Source: Muribaculaceae bacterium
GTDB taxonomy: Bacteria; Bacteroidota; Bacteroidia; Bacteroidales; Muribaculaceae
Assembly: GCA_009775195.1 (NCBI GenBank)
Contig: VSPF01000127.1
Span: forward strand, 1 to 8,361
Reading direction: 5' to 3'
Length of the DNA stretch: 8,361 bases
Made by a program: the position numbers and the translations under genes. Positions 1 to 5,809 of the stretch are shown here, in pieces (position 1 is the first letter of the stretch; each line of letters begins with the position of its first letter). Below the pieces are notes generated by a model, which had not been told where the DNA came from, made no database searches, and saw only the letters and a program-made list of their open reading frames with translations.

Positions 1-70
1 TGCGGTTCCTGAGTCAAAAATGAAAAAAATCGGATTTTGATATAACGATAAGTTGCTGACACTCAATCCC

Positions 71-105
71 GAAAAAAATTACCCGATTCTCAATGAACCG
101 GGTAA
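71..105 (-). terminator. Intrinsic terminator of the HsdR_N-domain gene
   Basis: On the minus strand TTACCCGGTTC and GAATCGGGTAA form an 11-bp stem (one G-U pair) around an ATTGA loop, followed at once by seven T residues (plus-strand A72-A78). On the plus strand the wobble becomes an A-C mismatch and there is no T-tract after the stem, so the signal is directional. It lies about 65 nt past the stop codon of the minus-strand gene at 169-651, as expected for its terminator. Confidence 0.78.
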
Positions 106-116
106 GGGTAGTTATG

Positions 117-138
117 TCATTTATTTAGTTTTAAATGA
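117..138. repeat. Short AT-rich inverted repeat
   Basis: TCATTTA (117-123) and TAAATGA (132-138) are perfect inverted copies around an 8-nt loop. The site lies between the stop of the minus-strand gene and its terminator. The stem is too AT-rich to terminate transcription well, and its role is unknown; it could be a chance palindrome. I see no gene in 1-168. Confidence 0.25.
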
Positions 139-168
139 AAGAGCCGTGTACCATGACGCCTGCAACTA

Positions 169-651
169 TCAGCCTGAGACGGCCCCTGTCATTTCGATAT
201 ACGATGGTATATCGCGCAAAAATGTATAGCCCGTACCGGTATAACGGCAGCAATAATGATGCATGCCGTTGCTCACTATCAGGAACGGGGCCTCGACAAC
301 GCTGTTATACCGCGCTATCTGGTCAAATACCTTTTGAGTCAGCACAATCTCGGGAGCCTTGTATTCGACTACGCATAGCGGTCTGAGGTCGCGGGTGTAG
401 ACCATGGTGTCGGCACGGCGTGCCGTATCGTTGAGCTTCAGGGCTACCTCGTTGGCCATAAAGGACGCCGGGAAGTCGCGATGCGTAATCAGGAAATGCA
501 CAAAATGCTGGCGCACCCACTCCTCGGGTGTCAGGGCCACCCACTTGCGGCGCAGTATGTCGTAGACCTCCAGGCCCCCACGGCGCGAGTCACTGTCGCG
601 CCGCAGTTGCACATCGAAAGCCGGTAAATTCAACTGCGTCTTTGCGGGCAT
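169..651 (-). CDS. Stand-alone HsdR N-terminal-domain protein (PD-(D/E)xK nuclease fold)
   Basis: This 160-aa protein resembles only the N-terminal nuclease domain of type I restriction R subunits. The SF2 helicase and C-terminal parts of a full HsdR (usually about 1000 aa) are absent, and no hsdM or hsdS lies nearby. Visible motifs are a glutamate at E68 in a helix (ANEVALKL), RADTMVY with D81, the VVEYKAP strand with E96-x-K98, and QIARY (Q111, Y115), which matches the QxxxY motif of this family. The PD-(D/E)xK site therefore looks intact. No signal peptide or membrane segment is seen, so it is probably cytoplasmic. Single-domain proteins of this size are common in Bacteroidetes; their role is not known to me, and restriction activity should not be assumed. 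The gene is divergent from holA, starts about 16 bp from a palindromic promoter core, and ends in an intrinsic terminator. The domain assignment is firm; the function is open. Confidence 0.85.
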   Translation of the reverse strand: MPAKTQLNLPAFDVQLRRDSDSRRGGLEVYDILRRKWVALTPEEWVRQHFVHFLITHRDFPASFMANEVALKLNDTARRADTMVYTRDLRPLCVVEYKAPEIVLTQKVFDQIARYNSVVEAPFLIVSNGMHHYCCRYTGTGYTFLRDIPSYIEMTGAVSG

Positions 652-674
652 ATCAGAATTTTTGTGTAAATTTA
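641..674 (+). promoter_or_regulatory. Candidate Bacteroidetes-type promoter of holA
   Basis: TTTG at 641-644 and TAAATTTA at 667-674 (7 of 8 matches to TAnnTTTG) are 22 nt apart, close to the usual 19-21. The predicted start of transcription is near 681, giving a leader of about 26 nt before the ATG at 707. The -33 element lies inside the first codons of the divergent gene. Confidence 0.45.
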
Positions 675-698
675 CGAATTATTTCGCAACCGACACAA
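667..698 (-). promoter_or_regulatory. Candidate promoter of the HsdR_N gene sharing the same -7 core
   Basis: TAAATTTA is its own reverse complement, so the same 8 bp serve as a -7 element on the minus strand. A TTG (plus-strand CAA at 696-698) lies 21 nt upstream as a possible -33 element. The transcript would begin near 660, leaving only about 10 nt before the ATG at 651. This is inferred from the motif alone. Confidence 0.4.
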
Positions 699-706
699 CC
701 CACACT

Positions 707-1738
707 ATGGCAGCAGCCCCGGCAACAAGTTTCGACGACATACGCAAGTCTCTCAAAAAGGGCGACATAGCACCCGTATATATATTGCATGGCGAGGAAG
801 GATATTTTATCGACGCCCTGACAAAAGACTTCGAAGACATACTATCCGACGACGAGAAGGAATTTAACCAATATGTGCTCTACGCCCCCGAGACCGAGCC
901 CGAATCGGTGATGAACCTCTGCCGCCGCATACCTATGATGGCCGACCGCCAGGTGGTAATCCTCAAGGAAGCTCAGGCCGTCCGCGCCGACAAGATTGCC
1001 AAGCTCAAGGCGTATGTCGCCGACCCTGTGGCCACGACGGTGCTGGTGATTTGCAGCCGTGGGGCCGCGCTAAAATGCAAAGACCTCTTCGACGCAGCTA
1101 AGAAGGGGGGCGCGGTGATATTCGAGTCAAAGAAAATCGCCGAGTGGAACATCGCGGCATACATCGCCGAATATATCCGCCGCAAGGGCCTCAGTGCCGA
1201 CCAGAAGTCGGTAGAGATGCTCCACGACTTCATCGGCACCGACCTGGGACGCCTGTTCAACGAAATCGACAAACTCACCACCCTGCTGCCGCCCAACGCC
1301 GCCATAACACCCGAGGTAATCGAGCGCAACATCGGTGTCAGCCGCGAGTACAACAGCTTCGAGCTTGTCGACGCCATAGCCGCCCGTGACCCCGCCAAGG
1401 TCTTCCGCATCCTATCCTATTTCCGCAGCAACCCCAAGGCCGTGCCCCTTGTCATGGCCACGGCATCAATCTTCAATCTCTTTACCGACCTGCTGATAGC
1501 CTACTACACCCCCGACCGCAGCGATGCCGGCCTCATGGCCGCGCTCGGATGCAAGCCCTTCGGCCTCAAGCGCATAAAACTCGGCATGAACCGCTACAAC
1601 GCCTTGCAAATCGTAGAAATCATCGGGGCCATACGCGACTTCGACGTCAAGAGCAAGGGCGTAGGGTCGAGGCAAAACGAGCACGAACTCTTCCACCAGC
1701 TTGCCTACCACATCCTCTCGGCCCCCGGCAGGGTTTGA
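707..1738 (+). CDS. holA: DNA polymerase III subunit delta (HolA)
   Basis: HolA is the clamp-loader subunit that opens the beta sliding clamp during replication. The 343-aa product has the usual family length. The N-terminal domain shows PVYILHGEEGYFID (residues 23-36), matching the family's VYLLxGEExFLID signature. The middle has TDLGRLFNEIDKL (178-190) and NSFELVDAI (216-224), and the C-terminal helical domain carries KSKGVGSRQNEHELFHQL (315-332). Delta normally lacks a working P-loop, and none is seen here. I chose the ATG at 707. A TTG 45 nt upstream in the same frame would add 15 unconserved residues and start upstream of the likely transcription start. The gene is divergent from the HsdR_N gene and seems to be transcribed alone, because a separate strong promoter sits in the spacer after it. 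No clear terminator is visible after its stop. Confidence 0.95.
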   Translation: MAAAPATSFDDIRKSLKKGDIAPVYILHGEEGYFIDALTKDFEDILSDDEKEFNQYVLYAPETEPESVMNLCRRIPMMADRQVVILKEAQAVRADKIAKLKAYVADPVATTVLVICSRGAALKCKDLFDAAKKGGAVIFESKKIAEWNIAAYIAEYIRRKGLSADQKSVEMLHDFIGTDLGRLFNEIDKLTTLLPPNAAITPEVIERNIGVSREYNSFELVDAIAARDPAKVFRILSYFRSNPKAVPLVMATASIFNLFTDLLIAYYTPDRSDAGLMAALGCKPFGLKRIKLGMNRYNALQIVEIIGAIRDFDVKSKGVGSRQNEHELFHQLAYHILSAPGRV

Positions 1739-1766
1739 AACGGCTACCGTGCCTTTCAATAAAAAT

Positions 1767-1797
1767 TTTGCAGACCAATAAAAAAACACTAACTTTG
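1767..1797 (+). promoter_or_regulatory. Near-consensus Bacteroidetes promoter for the DUF4254-GT9-ruvB run
   Basis: TTTG (1767-1770), a 19-nt spacer and TAACTTTG (1790-1797) match the Bacteroidetes sigma-ABfr consensus TTTG-N19/21-TAnnTTTG exactly. The predicted start of transcription is about 1804, giving a leader of roughly 20 nt before the ATG at 1826. This is the best promoter match I found in the window. Confidence 0.75.
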
Positions 1798-1825
1798 CTT
1801 CAAACCATATAAACGCCTACGAGAA

Positions 1826-2428
1826 ATGAAATTTGCAGAAAAAGCCTACTCAATTTTCGAGCAGAGTGTCGCCGACTATCATATCGACGATGATGTCGAC
1901 GCTGTCAGCCGCCAGCCCTACGAGCCGACGAGCATCGAGGGCGTACTCTATGCCAAAAACCGTATTGATGCCGTGCAGTGGCATCTCGAAGATATTATCC
2001 GCGACCCCGAGATTGATCCCGTCGCCGCCCTGGCTCTGAAGAGGCGCATCGACAAGTCGAACCAGGACCGCACCGACATGGTCGAAGAATTAGACTCATA
2101 TTTCCGCGACCTCTACAAGGACGTCGCCGTCGCCCCCGATGCCACAATCAACACCGAGAGCCCGGCGTGGGCCCTCGACCGCCTGTCAATCCTCGCCCTT
2201 AAAATATATCACATGCAGGCCGAGGCCGCCCGAACCGATGCCTCCGAGGCCCACCGCGCCAAATGCGCCGCCAAGTTGGCCGTACTACTCGAGCAACGCG
2301 CCGACCTGACCGAGGCTGTCGACACCCTGCTCGACGATATTGCTGCCGGGCGAAAATATATGAAGGTCTACCGCCAGATGAAGATGTATAACGACACCGA
2401 CACAAACCCGGTGCTGTATAAAAAGTAA
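1826..2428 (+). CDS. DUF4254 family protein
   Basis: A 200-aa, mostly helical, acidic, soluble protein that I recognise as DUF4254, a family I know mainly from Bacteroidetes. Conserved-looking blocks are IDAVQWHLEDIIRDPEIDP (47-65), ALKRRIDKSNQDRTDMVEEL (70-89), INTESPAWALDRLSILALKI (108-127) and AAGRKYMKVYRQMKMYND (173-190). No catalytic motif, signal peptide or membrane segment is visible, and its biochemical function is unknown. It is first after a strong promoter, and its TAA overlaps the next gene's ATG by one base (TAATG). The two proteins are therefore probably made by coupled translation and may work together. The GT9 neighbour suggests a link to lipopolysaccharide or other surface-glycan synthesis, but that is inference from position only. 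The ATG sits after CGAGAA, a weak ribosome-binding site typical of these genomes. Confidence 0.9.
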   Translation: MKFAEKAYSIFEQSVADYHIDDDVDAVSRQPYEPTSIEGVLYAKNRIDAVQWHLEDIIRDPEIDPVAALALKRRIDKSNQDRTDMVEELDSYFRDLYKDVAVAPDATINTESPAWALDRLSILALKIYHMQAEAARTDASEAHRAKCAAKLAVLLEQRADLTEAVDTLLDDIAAGRKYMKVYRQMKMYNDTDTNPVLYKK

Positions 2429-3501
2429 TGGTCGGCAATACCCACAACTACCACACGGTGCTACTGGCGCGGTTCTCGGCCCTTGGCGACGTTGCCATGA
2501 CGGTGCCGGCGGTATATAGCGCGTGCCGCTGCTATCCCGACGTGCATTTCGTGTTCGTCACAAGGCCGTCGATGACTTCGATTTTTGTCGACGCGCCGGC
2601 CAATCTCACCGTGGTAGGGGTGGATGTCAAGGAGACCTACGACGGTATTACCGGGTTGCGGAAACTGGCTGGCGAAATTGTCGACAAGTATCATCCCGAC
2701 ATATTCATCGACTTACACAACGTGTTGCGCACCAAGCTCTTGGCGACATTTTTGCGGCTAAAGGGCGTGCCGTCTGTACGCATCTTCAAGCCCCGGGCCA
2801 AGCGTCGGGCACTGACACGCCGCCACAACAAGGTGATGCTGCCGCTCATATCGCAACGTGCACGCTACCGCGAGGCTTTCTTCAAGGCCGGCCTCGGCCT
2901 CACCGAGAAATTCGACGGCCTCTACAGCGGTCACGCCAAGGCCGACCCGGCCCTCTTTGCCGCCATCACAAAGCCCAAACCGGCCGGCGAGGCATGGATA
3001 GGCATAGCCCCCTTTGCAGCGCACAAGGGCAAAATCTACCCGCCCGAAATGATGGAGAAGGTCGTGGCCATGCTTCAGGCCGATGCCGACGCGGGCAAGC
3101 CCCTGCGGGTATTCCTCTTCGGAGGCGGCAACGACGAGCAACAGACCCTCGGGGAATGGGAACGCAAATACCCCTGCGCCACATCGCTTGCCGGCAAGAG
3201 GTATGGCTTCAAGACCGAGCTTGCACTTTTCAACCACATCGACACCGTAGTGACGATGGACTCGGCCAACATGCACCTTGCCGCCATAGCCGGCACGCAC
3301 ACCATAAGCGTATGGGGTGCCACCCACCCCTATTGCGGCTTCAAGGGCTGGCGCCAGACCGATGCCGACACCGTGCAACTGCCACTCGACTGCCGGCCCT
3401 GCTCGGTATTCGGCGACAAACCGTGCCACCGGGGCGACCACCTGTGCATGACGGCCATAAAACCCGAAATGATATATAATTCAATTTTTGCAGGCAAATA
3501 A
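2428..3501 (+). CDS. Glycosyltransferase family 9 (heptosyltransferase-like) protein
   Basis: GT9 enzymes usually move ADP-heptose onto lipid A-core acceptors at the inner membrane. This 357-aa protein has the expected GT-B layout. The N-terminal Rossmann domain begins with LLARFSALGDVAMTVPAV (12-29). The C-terminal donor domain contains IGIAPFAAHKGKIYPPEMM (191-209), the glycine-rich FLFGGGND (229-236) and TMDSANMHLAAIAGTHTIS (276-294), equivalent to the family's D-S-x-x-MHLA nucleotide-sugar motif. Near the C-terminus a cysteine pattern (C322, C325, C333, C340) matches one seen in many GT9 proteins. No signal peptide is visible. The gene overlaps the DUF4254 stop codon by 1 nt and is followed 9 nt later by ruvB. 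The actual donor and acceptor cannot be read from sequence; lipid A-core or O-antigen assembly is likely. I do not assign waaC, waaF or waaQ. Confidence 0.9.
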   Translation: MVGNTHNYHTVLLARFSALGDVAMTVPAVYSACRCYPDVHFVFVTRPSMTSIFVDAPANLTVVGVDVKETYDGITGLRKLAGEIVDKYHPDIFIDLHNVLRTKLLATFLRLKGVPSVRIFKPRAKRRALTRRHNKVMLPLISQRARYREAFFKAGLGLTEKFDGLYSGHAKADPALFAAITKPKPAGEAWIGIAPFAAHKGKIYPPEMMEKVVAMLQADADAGKPLRVFLFGGGNDEQQTLGEWERKYPCATSLAGKRYGFKTELALFNHIDTVVTMDSANMHLAAIAGTHTISVWGATHPYCGFKGWRQTDADTVQLPLDCRPCSVFGDKPCHRGDHLCMTAIKPEMIYNSIFAGK

Positions 3502-3510
3502 GTTTGAAAA

Positions 3511-4539
3511 TTGGAAGAAGAAGAATTTGACATACGCCGTCAGGTAGCGGGCGGCTCGGAGGCGGAGTTCGAAAAAGCACTCCGACCGGGCCGCTTTGAG
3601 TCGTTCAATGGCCAGGAAAAGATTATCGACAACCTCCGCGTCTTCGTCAAGGCCGCGACCATACGCCGCGAGGCCCTCGACCACATATTGCTTTTCGGCC
3701 CTCCCGGCCTGGGCAAGACAACACTCGCCGGCATCGTTGCCAACGAGCTCGGCGTCGGACTCAAAATCACCTCGGGCCCGGTGCTCGACAAGCCCGGCGA
3801 CCTGGCCGGCATACTGACCTCGCTCGAAGAAAACGACGTGCTCTTTATCGACGAGATACACCGCCTGAGCCCCGTGGTCGAGGAATACCTCTACTCGGCC
3901 ATGGAAGACTACCGCATCGATATAATGATAGACAAGGGCCCGGGGGCACGTAGCGTGCAACTGTCGCTAAGCCCCTTTACGCTTGTCGGCGCCACCACGC
4001 GCTCGGGCCTGCTCACGTCGCCACTGCGTGCCCGCTTCGGCATCAAGTGCCATCTCGAATATTATGACCACGAGGTGCTGCGGCGCATCATACTGCGCTC
4101 GGCCGCGCTGCTCAACGTGAGCTGCGATGTCGAAGCCGCCGACGAAATCGCCATGCGCAGCCGTGGCACGCCGCGTATCGCCAACGCCCTGCTACGCCGC
4201 GTGCGCGACTTCGCCCAGGTCAAGGGCAACGGCAATATCGACCTGCCCATTGCAAAATATGCCCTCGAGGCCCTCAACATCGACCGCTACGGCCTCGACG
4301 AAATCGACAACAAGATACTGCATACGATTATCAGCAAGTTCAAGGGCGGCCCGGTGGGCCTCACGACCATAGCCACGGCCCTCGGCGAAGACCCGGGCAC
4401 CATCGAGGAGGTCTACGAGCCATTCCTTATAAAGGAAGGTTTTATAAAGCGTACACCGCGCGGTCGCGAAGTGACCCAGCTCGCCTATGACCACCTCGGT
4501 GCCAAACGCGGCGGCGACGACCTCGGATTATTCGGTTAA
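3511..4539 (+). CDS. ruvB: Holliday junction branch migration ATPase RuvB
   Basis: RuvB is the hexameric AAA+ motor that, with RuvA, drives branch migration of Holliday junctions in recombinational repair. The 342-aa length is normal. Motifs in order: ALRPGRFESFNGQEKIIDNL (23-42) at the N-terminus, Walker A GPPGLGKT (63-70), Walker B LFIDEIH (111-117), sensor 1 GATTRSG (160-166), the arginine-finger motif PLRARFG (171-177), sensor 2 RGTPRIAN (218-225), and the C-terminal winged helix with GGPVGLTTIATALGED (279-294) and EPFLIKEGFIKRTPRGR (303-319). All key residues are present. The start is TTG at 3511: an in-frame stop lies at 3505-3507, the next Met is residue 131 inside the AAA+ core, and EEEEFDIRR matches the usual RuvB N-terminus. 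It follows the GT9 stop by 9 nt and is probably cotranscribed. ruvA and ruvC are not in the window. Confidence 0.97.
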   Translation: MEEEEFDIRRQVAGGSEAEFEKALRPGRFESFNGQEKIIDNLRVFVKAATIRREALDHILLFGPPGLGKTTLAGIVANELGVGLKITSGPVLDKPGDLAGILTSLEENDVLFIDEIHRLSPVVEEYLYSAMEDYRIDIMIDKGPGARSVQLSLSPFTLVGATTRSGLLTSPLRARFGIKCHLEYYDHEVLRRIILRSAALLNVSCDVEAADEIAMRSRGTPRIANALLRRVRDFAQVKGNGNIDLPIAKYALEALNIDRYGLDEIDNKILHTIISKFKGGPVGLTTIATALGEDPGTIEEVYEPFLIKEGFIKRTPRGREVTQLAYDHLGAKRGGDDLGLFG

Positions 4540-4589
4540 TGTAAAAGTTTAAGAATCTAAACAGTTGCGACTTCAAAAACTACAGCTCA

Positions 4590-4620
4590 TTAAACTTTAA
4601 CCTTTAACCCTTAAACTAAA
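4590..4620. repeat. AT-rich TTTAAC-type repeat just upstream of the SDR gene
   Basis: A run of near-copies of TTTAAC/TTTAAAC (TAAACTTTAACC, TTTAACCC, TTAAACT) ends exactly at the SDR start codon. A similar tract in the opposite orientation follows the gene at 5383-5415. The remainder of this 81-bp spacer contains AGTTTAAG (4546-4553), which is complementary to CTTAAACT (4610-4617). I see no TAnnTTTG promoter here, so the repeat may replace or hide the usual control region. Confidence 0.5.
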
Positions 4621-5373
4621 ATGAATAATACGATATTTATTACCGGCGGCAGCACCGGCATAGGGGCAGCGTGTGTGCGCCGCTTTGTCAGCGAGGGCTG
4701 GAATGTGGCCTTTGCCGACATCAACGACGAGGCCGGCAAGGCCCTTGCTGCCGAGACCGGCGCATTGTTCGTGCATGCCGACACCCGCAGCCAGGACGAG
4801 GTGCAGACGGCTGTAGATGCAGCCGTAGATGCCTTCGGAGGCCTTACGAGCGTATTCTGCAACGCCGGCATACATCGCCGCAACACCATGCTCGACACAC
4901 CCGAAGGAGAATTCGACCTCGTAATCAAGACCAACCTCTACGGCACATTCCACACCCTCAAAGCCGCCGTGCCCGCCATTCTTGCCTCGGGTGGCGGCAC
5001 GGTGGTGATTAATGCCTCCGACCAGTCAACCGTTGGCAAACGGGCCAGCTTTGCCTACGGCATGACCAAGGGGGCCCTCGGCCAAATCGCCAAGAGCCTC
5101 TCGCTCGATTTATTGCCCAAGGGCATAAGGGTCAACGCCGTCTGCCCGGGAACCGTCCACACACCCCTCGTCGACAGGCTTTTCAACGAGGTTTCGGAGC
5201 GCACCGGCGAGAGCGTCGACTCGATGTGGCAGGCCGAAAACGCCGACTATGCCCGTGGCCGCGCCGGCGACCCCGACGAAGTCGCCGAGCTTGTGCACTT
5301 CCTCGCCTCGGACCGCTCGAGTTTCTGCTCCGGCGGCCTCTACCTCATCGACGGCGGCCTCTCGGCCGGGTAG
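4621..5373 (+). CDS. Short-chain dehydrogenase/reductase (classical SDR)
   Basis: A 250-aa classical SDR that would use NAD(P) to oxidise or reduce an alcohol/ketone substrate in the cytoplasm. It has the cofactor loop TGGSTGIG (8-15), FADIN with D33 at the end of the second strand (an acid here favours NAD(H) over NADP(H)), NAG (81-83), N105 in KTNLYG, and a complete catalytic set S133, Y146 and K150 (YGMTK). CPGTVHTPL (175-183) and the C-terminal GGLYLIDGG (238-246) are also typical. The length is standard and no part is missing. The substrate cannot be told; the closest-looking groups are 3-oxoacyl-ACP reductase-like and sugar/polyol dehydrogenases, and I see nothing that selects one. The ATG follows CTAAA with no clear ribosome-binding site. 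The gene stands alone between two inverted TTTAAAC-rich tracts, downstream of ruvB and convergent with the PurF-like gene. Confidence 0.92.
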   Translation: MNNTIFITGGSTGIGAACVRRFVSEGWNVAFADINDEAGKALAAETGALFVHADTRSQDEVQTAVDAAVDAFGGLTSVFCNAGIHRRNTMLDTPEGEFDLVIKTNLYGTFHTLKAAVPAILASGGGTVVINASDQSTVGKRASFAYGMTKGALGQIAKSLSLDLLPKGIRVNAVCPGTVHTPLVDRLFNEVSERTGESVDSMWQAENADYARGRAGDPDEVAELVHFLASDRSSFCSGGLYLIDGGLSAG

Positions 5374-5382
5374 GGCCTATTG

Positions 5383-5415
5383 AGTTTAAAGTTTAAGGTT
5401 TAAAGTTTATTTAAG
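5383..5415. repeat. AT-rich GTTTAAA repeat after the SDR gene, inverted relative to 4590-4620
   Basis: The tract is built of AGTTTAAAG, TTTAAGG, TTTAAAG and TTTAT units. Its reverse complement reads TAAACTTTAAACC, close to the TAAACTTTAACC found just upstream of the SDR start. The SDR gene is thus flanked by inverted copies roughly 760 bp apart. Confidence 0.5.
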
Positions 5416-5428
5416 TGTTGAGGGTGTA

Positions 5429-5578
5429 TCAAAATAAGAAGTCGTCGGAGACGACGCTTTCATGGTTAACCTGTAAAATCCCAGATTTTGGCGTAATACG
5501 ATTGAAAATATCATAAAACCAATCTCTTGCAAATTCCAATATTGACCCATGGTGGATTATATTTAAGAAAACAAGAAG
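5429..5578 (-). pseudogene. Short minus-strand open frame ending in the terminal repeat (possible transposase remnant)
   Basis: From just after a TAG (plus-strand CTA at 5579-5581) the frame is open for 49 codons and stops at TGA (5431-5429), inside the terminal inverted repeat. The peptide includes EFARDWFYDIFNRITPKSG and ends HESVVSDDFLF. It has no ATG (one TTG codon, residue 14). A stop codon inside a terminal repeat is common for IS transposase genes, so this may be the tail of a lost transposase. I do not recognise the sequence, and chance is possible in AT-rich DNA. Confidence 0.2.
5441..5455. repeat. 15-nt hairpin copy 1
   Basis: GTCGTC-GGA-GACGAC: perfect 6-bp stem with a GGA loop. 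It is the same motif as the copies at 5680, 5722 and 5795, but with a G-C pair at stem position 4 where the others have C-G. Confidence 0.7.
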
Positions 5579-5670
5579 CTAATTATCATATATTTATCGA
5601 ATATTACGTCTTTTGGAGGGATTTTATAGGTTAACCCCGCCATCATTGGTGGGGGACTAAGAATGTAGTA

Positions 5671-5694
5671 AGAAAAAATGACCTCGGAGAGGTC
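5671..5694 (-). terminator. Hairpin copy 2 with T-tract, minus-strand terminator candidate
   Basis: Read on the minus strand, GACCTC-TCC-GAGGTC (5694-5680) forms a perfect 6-bp stem and is followed by ATTTTTTCT. It lies about 185 nt past the stop of the minus-strand PurF-like gene and could end its transcript. The hairpin also belongs to the repeated 15-nt motif set. Confidence 0.5.
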
Positions 5695-5721
5695 GCAAAA
5701 GACATATTAGCAATCTTTTGC

Positions 5722-5743
5722 GTCCTCTCCGAGGACTCTTTTT
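5722..5743 (+). terminator. Hairpin copy 3 with T-tract, plus-strand terminator candidate
   Basis: GTCCTC-TCC-GAGGAC (5722-5736) is a perfect 6-bp stem followed by TCTTTTT. The inner palindrome arms (5682-5734) could give a longer competing stem. It lies about 350 nt past the SDR stop, so read-through into the PurF-like gene could be stopped here. Confidence 0.5.
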
Positions 5744-5794
5744 AATCATGCTTCAATTTACCCCACCAATGATGGTGGGGCTAACCATTACCTC

Positions 5795-5809
5795 GTCCTC
5801 TCCGAGGAC
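5795..5809. repeat. 15-nt hairpin copy 4
   Basis: GTCCTC-TCC-GAGGAC, identical to the copy at 5722-5736 and preceded by CTC instead of TTGC. No T-tract follows. It sits at the right end of the element, in the mirror position of copy 1. Confidence 0.7.

Larger units (their letters stand above)
5629..5786. repeat. 158-nt interrupted palindrome
   Basis: Outer arms 5629-5654 and 5761-5786 are inverted copies, 24 of 26 identical. Inner arms 5682-5702 and 5714-5734 pair at 20 of 21 positions around an 11-nt loop (5703-5713). Both pairs share almost the same centre (about 5708), so the whole could fold as one long cruciform or RNA hairpin. Each outer arm is also a hairpin on its own: CCCCGCCA-TCAT-TGGTGGGG (5635-5654, one G-T) and CCCCACCA-ATGA-TGGTGGGG (5761-5780, perfect 8 bp). 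Confidence 0.8.

Noticed and set aside
135..386. Plus-strand 83-codon frame near the left edge
   Set aside because: It lies mostly antisense to the HsdR_N-domain gene, overlaps its 3' untranslated part, and resembles nothing.
662..706. TTG start for HolA adding 15 residues
   Set aside because: The extension is unlike HolA and overlaps the promoter core; the ATG at 707 fits family length.
1740..1750. ACGG-CTA-CCGT hairpin as the holA terminator
   Set aside because: A 4-bp stem with only three T residues after it is too weak to call.
2523..3479. Plus-strand 318-codon frame inside the GT9 gene
   Set aside because: It is out of frame with the GT9 protein, rich in Arg, His, Gly and Pro as shadow frames are, and has no recognisable domain.
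3499..3506. TAAGTTTG as a private promoter for ruvB
   Set aside because: It matches the -7 consensus but would start transcription at or after the ruvB start codon, and no -33 element lies at the right distance.
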